A stretch of DNA of 10,608 bases from Anammoximicrobium sp032229885. Lineage in GTDB: Bacteria; Planctomycetota; Planctomycetia; Pirellulales; Pirellulaceae. Positions 5,895 to 10,608 of the stretch are shown here, in pieces. The stretch lies in assembly GCA_032229885.1 (NCBI GenBank), contig JAVYAJ010000104.1, forward strand, positions 1 to 10,608. Reading direction: 5' to 3'. Each line of letters begins with the position of its first letter. Position 1 is the first letter of the stretch. The position numbers were made by a program, and so were the translations under genes. The notes beneath the pieces were generated by a model, which ran no database searches, had not been told where the DNA came from, and worked only from the letters and a program-made list of their open reading frames with translations.

Positions 5895-8210
5895 TCATCG
5901 CGCAGCAAGCCGACACCCGCACCATAGACCGCAAGTCGAACGTGGGCGCCGGCGCGGGGTGGCGAGCCCCCGCGGCGCCCGTCGGCCTCCACAGCTTTCA
6001 CAACAGGAGCCGGAGCTCGAGTCGTAGAAGTCCTGGCCGACATGACAAAAATCCGAGCAAGAAACTCTTGATTTATTTGTCGTCTTGCGCAAGAATACAC
6101 ACAGAAGGTTCCTTCGATGCCAGTGGTCGCTTCTGACAGCCTTGTTTTTGATGGAGGCGCCTATGCGATTACCACCGGGCTTGCTTGGCTGAGAGATCGT
6201 CTTCTGCGATCTCTCGACGGTTTGGATCGAAGCCGTTTCTGAACACGTCTCGGCGGACGAACACGCCGCACGGACCGTTGTTAGAAGCTCTCGCTTCGAT
6301 GGTTGTGTGTCTGTCAACCTAGCCGTAATAGGACAGAGGGGAACATGCGCACGTTGGACGACAGCTCGTCTTAGGTCGTCCGGACACCTGGGTTCGTCGC
6401 TGGGTTTGTCTAGCAATGCTGGCCGCAAGTCATCCGAAGCGTCGCCTTGAGACGCGCCGGATCCCGGCCTCGTCCGCAATGGACGCTGCTCGATCAGGTC
6501 AACGCGAACTTCAGCGGTGGGCGTTTGCGATTCTCCTACACCAATCACCCGGCCCTCGTCGTTGCACCGGCGGGGGCCTATTTCTTTCGAAAGGCATGTC
6601 TGCGCGTGGTCATCCGTCCGCTCGCGCGGACAATCTCGCCAGGCTAGGTCAGGCCCGAACGGCCAACGCGAGAATCCCAACCCGCGCCAGATCCGGTAAT
6701 GGTGGCTGCGACCGTTGCCGATCGGTACCTGCACCTCGCCGCCCGGTTCAATGGCCTCGAATGCGGTCACGAGCCCCGCAGGCAATGCTTGCTCGGGCCC
6801 GGTCACGATCAGAGCTGCGCCGCCACGATCGCCTCGCGGTTTGGCCCAGACATCGTACTGGGACAGGATCTGACCCGTTGGGTTCCAGACAAACGCGGGC
6901 GGCTGAGCGGGCAGATAGAATGCCAATTCGCTGGCCGTCGCCCGACCTGTTGTCGTAATGAGAAACGCCATCGACGCGTCTGGCAGCCCGCGCCACGCCG
7001 CATCGGTCACACGGCCTAATTCACCCCAGCCGCGCAGCCGTCCCACCGGATCGATTCGGCTGCCCTGCATGCCAAATCCATACGGCAGCAGGTACGTCAG
7101 CGCCGCGCAAGCGGCCCCGACGATCGCGGCTCGGCGCAGGCCGAGCGGTCCGGCCCGTAACGCGGGGATGCCGCGGACATGACCGAGCGCCCAGCCGCAC
7201 AGCAGCACCAAACCGGCTGGAACAAACCCCGCCGGCCAATTCGGCTGGACGCGTTGAACCAACGCCAGCCCCAAAACACCGATCATCGGCAGGCCGCTAA
7301 AACAGAACAGATAGCGGGCGCGGCGGTCGATTTCGCGGAACCTCCGCGCCGTCAACGCCAACACCGCCGCGTATAACGCCATCGTCACCGGCGAGCCGCC
7401 GCCGAACTGGCTGGCCACGAATTCGCCGAACCTGGCCAGCCGCTTGGCGACCCCGACACCCGCGCCGCCAAAATGACCGGCCGTGTGCTGGGCCGTAATC
7501 CAATCGTGCTGGATATTCCAGAGCAGGACGGGCGTTAAGAACAACAGCGAACCGACCGCCCAAATCCAGATCTCGGGCGCGAACAACCGTTTGCGATCCT
7601 CGCGGCCTATCGCCAGAAACAGGAAGGCCAACGGCACGAATCCGAGCATCGTCTGTTTGGACAGAAAGCCCAGTCCGGTGATCAGGATCGTCGCCAGCAG
7701 CCAGAGAAGACGCGGGCGGGCGTCCGTCGTGAACTGCCAGAAACAATACAACGCGCCGCACCAACAGAACAGAAACGGAGCGTCGATCGTCATCAGGAGG
7801 GCCAACGCCGCATTCCCGGGCGTGGCGGCCGTCAGCAGCGCGGCCCAAAAGCCGGCGCGACGCCCATACAGACGAGCCGCCAGCAGATACATCCAGAACA
7901 AACCCAACGTTCCCAACAGAACCGCCGGCAGACGCACCGCAAAGGGCGTCGCCCCGAGCCATCCGGTGGACAGCGCAATCAGCCAGGCGACCATCGGAGG
8001 TTTGCTGTAATAACCCCAGTCAAGCTGGCGCGACCAGTCCCAGTAATACGCTTCGTCCGGAACCAGATCTACCGGCGCGACGGCCGCATAGGCCAGCCGC
8101 GCCACCAGCAAAGCACCGATCAGGCCCCACGTCCCGTACAGCCAGCATCGATCCGAAGCGAGACTGCGTTCGAGCTTATCGCCCTGTGACTGTTGGACAG
8201 ACGCCTTCAT
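5895..8210 (-). CDS. PMT/ArnT-like membrane glycosyltransferase with an abnormal C-terminal extension
   Basis: The open frame codes for 771 residues, but only about the first 520 look like protein. That part is a polytopic glycosyltransferase of the GT39/PMT_2 (ArnT-like) superfamily. These enzymes transfer a sugar from a polyprenyl-phosphate donor to a lipid or protein on the outer face of the inner membrane. The first external loop has VPDEAYYWDWS (50-60), with the Asp-Glu pair D52/E53, then LDWGYYSKPPMVAW (63-76). About ten hydrophobic segments follow to residue 380. A soluble domain (about 385-515) ends HHYRIWRGLGFSRWP. After residue 520 the chain turns hydrophilic and Cys/Arg/Ser-rich, unlike the family. 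TGA and TAG in the other two frames (near 6643-6652) would close the gene there after a one-base shift. The start at 8210 has a strong AAGGAAGGAG (complement of 8219-8228) 8 bases upstream. It is the last gene of the operon, 27 bases after the permease. Confidence 0.85.
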   Translation of the reverse strand: MKASVQQSQGDKLERSLASDRCWLYGTWGLIGALLVARLAYAAVAPVDLVPDEAYYWDWSRQLDWGYYSKPPMVAWLIALSTGWLGATPFAVRLPAVLLGTLGLFWMYLLAARLYGRRAGFWAALLTAATPGNAALALLMTIDAPFLFCWCGALYCFWQFTTDARPRLLWLLATILITGLGFLSKQTMLGFVPLAFLFLAIGREDRKRLFAPEIWIWAVGSLLFLTPVLLWNIQHDWITAQHTAGHFGGAGVGVAKRLARFGEFVASQFGGGSPVTMALYAAVLALTARRFREIDRRARYLFCFSGLPMIGVLGLALVQRVQPNWPAGFVPAGLVLLCGWALGHVRGIPALRAGPLGLRRAAIVGAACAALTYLLPYGFGMQGSRIDPVGRLRGWGELGRVTDAAWRGLPDASMAFLITTTGRATASELAFYLPAQPPAFVWNPTGQILSQYDVWAKPRGDRGGAALIVTGPEQALPAGLVTAFEAIEPGGEVQVPIGNGRSHHYRIWRGLGFSRWPFGPDLAWRDCPRERTDDHAQTCLSKEIGPRRCNDEGRVIGVGESQTPTAEVRVDLIEQRPLRTRPGSGASQGDASDDLRPALLDKPSDEPRCPDDLRRAVVQRAHVPLCPITARLTDTQPSKRELLTTVRAACSSAETCSETASIQTVERSQKTISQPSKPGGNRIGASIKNKAVRSDHWHRRNLLCVFLRKTTNKSRVSCSDFCHVGQDFYDSSSGSCCESCGGRRAPRGLATPRRRPRSTCGLWCGCRLAAR
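6191..6215. repeat. perfect 9-bp stem-loop
   Basis: GAGAGATCG (6191-6199) and CGATCTCTC (6207-6215) are exact inverted copies around a 7-base loop. No T-run follows on either strand, so it is not a standard terminator. It lies in the doubtful tail region of the glycosyltransferase frame, which fits non-coding DNA better than protein. Confidence 0.6.
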
Positions 8211-8237
8211 GGGAGACGCTCCTTCCTTGAGCGAGGC

Positions 8238-9392
8238 TCAGTTCTTCAGGGATCGCCAAGTCAACGTCGTCCCCGCAGCGAGCAAGGCCACGTCAGCCAG
8301 CCAGACGGATCCGCGCGGAAAAACGCCGCCGCGAGCCAGATTTTCGCCGGTTACCAGCAGCGGATAGTAGACGAGCAGAATGGGCAGAAAACACTGGAAA
8401 AACACCGACATCGTGTCGGTCGAGCGGCTGCGCAGGGCGACCGGGATACCGAGGACAGCGAACCCAAGGCAGCCAAAGCCGTTCGCCCAACGGCGCGGGA
8501 TCTCGGCCTGTAAACGAAACAGACGGGCCTGGCGCGCACGACACTCGCCGGCGCGTTGCTCTTGGCCTGCCGGCGATTCGATGCCCGGGGCCGTCGAACA
8601 CACCGCGGCTGCCAACAGGTGTTGTTCGCGGACAATCTGACGGCGCACGCCAGGCGTGCCCAGCGCAGCCGGCGATAGCTGGTTTTCCGGCGACGGGTCC
8701 GGATCGCCCAGCGAGACCGTCTGGACAAATCGATCCGGGAAATGGAACGTTCCGCGATTCGCCACGTCCAAGTGGCCCTGTTCGCACTCGATCCGCAACG
8801 CATTGGCGCCTCGATCCAGGTTCAGACGAGCCAGCCTCGCCACCAGGGTTACCGCCGGACGACTTCCGCGCGGCTGGACGACGATCACGGGTTGCAGCAG
8901 TTGGTCGCCGGCCACGCCCTTGACTACGATCGAGAGATCCTCCGACTGGAACGAGCCGTTGGACTTCAGAAACTCGTACGCAACTTGATCCGCCGACTGG
9001 ACCACGAGCCGCCGTAGATTGGGGCGCGACCAGAGTGCGCACACGTCGTACAGCACAAGCGTCAGCAGGCTCAAACCGAACGCCAAGCCAACGACGGGCC
9101 AAATCAGGGTCAACGGCTGGATGCCCAAGGATTTGACGGCGGCGATTTCGTTCCCGGCGGTCATTCGGCTGAACACGTTGCAGACGGCAAACAGCAGGCA
9201 TCCCGGAATCGTGAACCGCAGCATCTCGGGAACCATATAAGGCGACATCAGGGCAATCATCCGCAGGGGCAGCCCTTGCTTGACGCCTTCTTTGGCGGCG
9301 CCTCCCAAGACCATCAGCAGCAGTGTGACCGCGACGGTCGCCAGCAAGACCTTCAGCGTCTCGAGGACGACGTAGCGTTGCAGCGATGCCAT
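8238..9392 (-). CDS. LptF/LptG-family (YjgP/YjgQ) LPS export permease
   Basis: An inner-membrane permease subunit of 384 residues. In the Lpt system two such subunits with the LptB ATPase pull LPS from the inner membrane and pass it to the periplasmic bridge. Visible are RYVVLETLKVLLATVAVTLLL (TM1, about 6-28), a second hydrophobic segment near 57-77 and a third near 95-117. A long periplasmic beta-rich region (about 135-295) follows. Three more membrane segments lie near 303-320, 329-347 and 361-379. FSRMTAGNEIAAVKSLGI (74-91) is the family's cytoplasmic coupling region. Length and the 3+3 topology fit. I cannot decide between LptF and LptG; only one paralog is in the window. I start at the ATG at 9392, where TM1 begins, with GAGG (complement of 9401-9404) 8 bases upstream. 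The frame is open to 9617 but overlaps the PAP2 gene. It lies 25 bases after PAP2 and 27 before the glycosyltransferase, so co-transcription is very likely. Confidence 0.9.
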   Translation of the reverse strand: MASLQRYVVLETLKVLLATVAVTLLLMVLGGAAKEGVKQGLPLRMIALMSPYMVPEMLRFTIPGCLLFAVCNVFSRMTAGNEIAAVKSLGIQPLTLIWPVVGLAFGLSLLTLVLYDVCALWSRPNLRRLVVQSADQVAYEFLKSNGSFQSEDLSIVVKGVAGDQLLQPVIVVQPRGSRPAVTLVARLARLNLDRGANALRIECEQGHLDVANRGTFHFPDRFVQTVSLGDPDPSPENQLSPAALGTPGVRRQIVREQHLLAAAVCSTAPGIESPAGQEQRAGECRARQARLFRLQAEIPRRWANGFGCLGFAVLGIPVALRSRSTDTMSVFFQCFLPILLVYYPLLVTGENLARGGVFPRGSVWLADVALLAAGTTLTWRSLKN

Positions 9393-9417
9393 GTGCGAAG
9401 CCTCGCGAAGCTGCCCG

Positions 9418-10260
9418 TTATGCGGCGCGCCGCCGGGCCGGCGCCGTTGGCCGGCTCGTTCCACGGCGTCCGCCTTCGGGAAACGGAAGCAGGATTGGTC
9501 CGATGTCTTCTGTCCCATTTTCGATCGGGCTGTCAGTCGGATCGGCGATCGATTTCGCCAGCGGATCGACGGCCGGCTCGACACGGTTCGCAACCGCGTG
9601 GACCCACTGGAAGACATCGAACAGCGCCAGTCCGCTCAGGTACACCATGCCTCCAGACCACACCACGTCGCTGGGATAGTGCGCCCCTTGCATCACACGA
9701 ATCGCTCCGATCAGACATCCGCTGAGCAGCCCCAACCCCAGGAACAGCATCGCCCATCGCCGCTTGTGCGACAGCAGAAAGGCCGGGGCCATCAGGTAGA
9801 ATCCCATCGAGGCGTGGCCGCAGGGAAATGACTTGGTTCCAGCAGTGGTCCCCAGGTTCCAGACGGGCACAAATTGCTCGGTGCCGCCGAAGGCTACGGT
9901 CTGGATCGGACGGGGGCGAGGCCAGAACGGTTTGAACACGCCGTTGATGATCAGACCGGGACCCAACACCAGCATTGCCGCCAAGAACAATCCCGCTTCG
10001 CCATACGGGCGAAGCTGCCGCACAATCAGACTGCCCAGGCCCACAATCAATCCGCCCACTCCGATTGCCAACGCCGGCGCGGGCGCGGCTTCGTAGACGA
10101 ACCTTAGAAATGGAGATCTTAAACCGCCCCAACCTTCCCCGTCAAAGAACCAGCGGCAAATCTCGCGATCCGCGTCGGAAGCACGGATCAGGAGAGTTAG
10201 AAAGGCCAAAATACTCACCGGGCCAACCCAGGAAAGCACATGCTTCATACGCCGAGGCAT
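9418..10260 (-). CDS. PAP2-family membrane phosphatase (possible lipid A or undecaprenyl-pyrophosphate phosphatase)
   Basis: A 280-residue membrane phosphatase of the PAP2 superfamily. The three catalytic motifs are present. Motif 1 is K110-x6-R117-P118 (KPFWPRPRP). Motif 2 is FPCGHAS (145-151, catalytic H149, with Cys replacing the usual Ser of PSGH). Motif 3 is R188-x5-H194-x3-D198 (IRVMQGAHYPSD). About five to six membrane segments surround them (for example 11-25, 63-80, 90-108, 168-187, 201-215). Residues 226-280 form a polar, Pro/Arg-rich tail that is probably cytoplasmic. Substrates in the family include lipid A phosphates, phosphatidylglycerol phosphate and undecaprenyl pyrophosphate. 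The neighbours favour an envelope lipid but do not prove it. Starts at 10260 or 10248 (MKHVLSWVG) are both possible and neither has a Shine-Dalgarno site. A leader hairpin ends 14 bases before 10260. First gene of the minus-strand operon. Confidence 0.9.
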   Translation of the reverse strand: MPRRMKHVLSWVGPVSILAFLTLLIRASDADREICRWFFDGEGWGGLRSPFLRFVYEAAPAPALAIGVGGLIVGLGSLIVRQLRPYGEAGLFLAAMLVLGPGLIINGVFKPFWPRPRPIQTVAFGGTEQFVPVWNLGTTAGTKSFPCGHASMGFYLMAPAFLLSHKRRWAMLFLGLGLLSGCLIGAIRVMQGAHYPSDVVWSGGMVYLSGLALFDVFQWVHAVANRVEPAVDPLAKSIADPTDSPIENGTEDIGPILLPFPEGGRRGTSRPTAPARRRAA

Positions 10261-10274
10261 CTATAAATCGAACA

Positions 10275-10315
10275 GATAGGCAACGATCCCTGTGGAAGAC
10301 ATCACGTCGCCTATC
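10275..10315 (-). promoter_or_regulatory. leader hairpin upstream of the PAP2 start
   Basis: In the transcript direction (minus strand) GATAGGCGACG (10315-10305) can pair with CGTTGCCTATC (10285-10275). All eleven positions pair, one as G-U, around a 19-base loop. The stem ends 14 bases before the ATG at 10260. It is followed by a modestly T-rich stretch (TGTTCGATTTATAG) but no true T-run. It could affect ribosome access or mRNA stability for the whole operon. Confidence 0.5.
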
Positions 10316-10329
10316 ATCGGGCCCAAAGG

Positions 10330-10335
10330 ATTATG
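10330..10335 (-). promoter_or_regulatory. possible -10 box for the PAP2-permease-glycosyltransferase operon
   Basis: CATAAT (complement of 10330-10335) matches the -10 consensus at five of six positions and lies about 70 bases upstream of the PAP2 start, just before the leader hairpin. No good -35 box is found at 15-19 bases. The call is weak. Confidence 0.22.
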
Positions 10336-10421
10336 ATCGTGAGGAATTTCCCGAAAATGACGGTTTTAGCGGCTGCTTCGGCTGTTGCCCGTTTGAGTGC
10401 AGATAGCCGCTGATTCTGTTT

Positions 10422-10608
10422 GGCCGAAGGCCTCTGATCACCGTAGCCTGGGGCAACGTCCCAGGGCTGACGCCACGCACGCTTCTTTTGGCCGAAGGCC
10501 ATATTCATGCGGGCCGCGGTGACACGTTGATGTTGGCCTTCGGCCAACACACGGTTGCTTTCATCTCTGACTCCTGGGGCGTTGCCCCAGGCTACGGTGG
10601 TGATGGCC
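10422..10608. repeat. structured intergenic repeat element (runs off the window)
   Basis: Two 27-base arms, 10439-10465 and 10573-10599, are inverted copies of each other with a single mismatch (T at 10459). Each arm contains its own hairpin. The right one is exact, with CCTGGGGC and GCCCCAGG around GTT (10573-10591). Between and beside the arms are three copies of GGCCGAAGGCC: direct at 10422-10432 and 10490-10500, inverted at 10535-10545. The last is extended to a 6-bp stem, TTGGCC-TTC-GGCCAA (10533-10547). The window ends in GATGGCC, which looks like the start of another such unit. From memory, similar GGCCGAAGGCC and GGGGCGTTGCCCC elements are scattered through planctomycete intergenic DNA. 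No transposase is nearby. Confidence 0.75.

Noticed and set aside
6083..6094. 12-bp palindrome TCTTGCGCAAGA as an operator
   Set aside because: A single short palindrome with no promoter or regulator gene nearby. Chance is a sufficient explanation.
6312..6317. Perfect minus-strand TTGACA -35 box
   Set aside because: No -10-like hexamer lies 15-19 bases downstream.
6416..6958. 180-residue plus-strand ORF
   Set aside because: It largely overlaps the C-terminal domain of the glycosyltransferase on the other strand and is very Arg/Ala-rich. No family is recognised and there is no ribosome binding site.
10314..10550. 78-residue minus-strand ORF
   Set aside because: It is mostly translation of the hairpin repeat element (PWDVAPGYGD region) and has no independent support as a gene.
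1..10608. CRISPR array, tRNA, rRNA, insertion sequence, phage or toxin-antitoxin genes
   Set aside because: I looked for regularly spaced repeats, tRNA T-loop signatures, transposase or integrase motifs and small paired ORFs, and found none that hold up. The only tandem array (2652-2716) has no spacers.

Overview
This GC-rich, 10.6 kb window looks like chromosomal DNA from a planctomycete, most likely from the Pirellulales or a relative. Three observations support this. A secreted protein at 665-1405 has the layout of a family I know only from planctomycetes (WHRFW...RVNAWPQPF...NGWKSQNTF). Intergenic DNA at the right edge carries GGCCGAAGGCC and CCTGGGGCGTTGCCCCAGG hairpin repeats of a kind I associate with these genomes. 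Gene density is low, with several long gaps and few clear Shine-Dalgarno sites. The taxonomic call is an inference; no rRNA or marker phylogeny is possible here.

Layout. Positions 2-55 may be the last codons of a plus-strand gene. About 600 bases without a convincing gene follow. Two plus-strand genes come next: an exported planctomycete-type protein (665-1405) and a TPR lipoprotein (1569-2645). They are probably co-transcribed. A five-copy 13-bp tandem repeat begins 6 bases after the second stop codon. All remaining genes are on the minus strand. They are an FAD/NAD(P)H oxidoreductase (2896-3636), a transaldolase (4041-5123), and a tight three-gene operon read from 10260 leftwards: PAP2 phosphatase (9418-10260), LptF/LptG-type permease (8238-9392) and PMT/ArnT-like glycosyltransferase (5895-8210). 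The gaps inside this operon are 25 and 27 bases.

How the genes fit together. The three-gene operon joins a lipid-phosphate phosphatase, an LPS-exporter permease and a polyprenyl-phosphate-sugar glycosyltransferase. It reads most simply as an outer-membrane lipid (lipid A or LPS-like) modification and export unit. The transaldolase (non-oxidative pentose phosphate pathway) and the oxidoreductase appear to be stand-alone metabolic genes. The exported protein and the TPR lipoprotein look like an envelope-associated pair of unknown function.

Points for follow-up. (1) A good sigma70-like promoter (5534-5561, minus) is followed about 110 bases later by a strong intrinsic terminator (5385-5424, minus), with no matching ORF. 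This suggests a small RNA of about 143 nt or an attenuated leader for the transaldolase. (2) The glycosyltransferase ORF runs about 250 codons past the point where its recognisable protein ends, into apparently non-coding DNA. (3) An 11-bp hairpin lies just upstream of the PAP2 start codon. (4) A structured inverted-repeat element sits at the right edge. I see no CRISPR array, insertion sequence, phage gene, tRNA or rRNA, and no clear defence or biosynthetic system.
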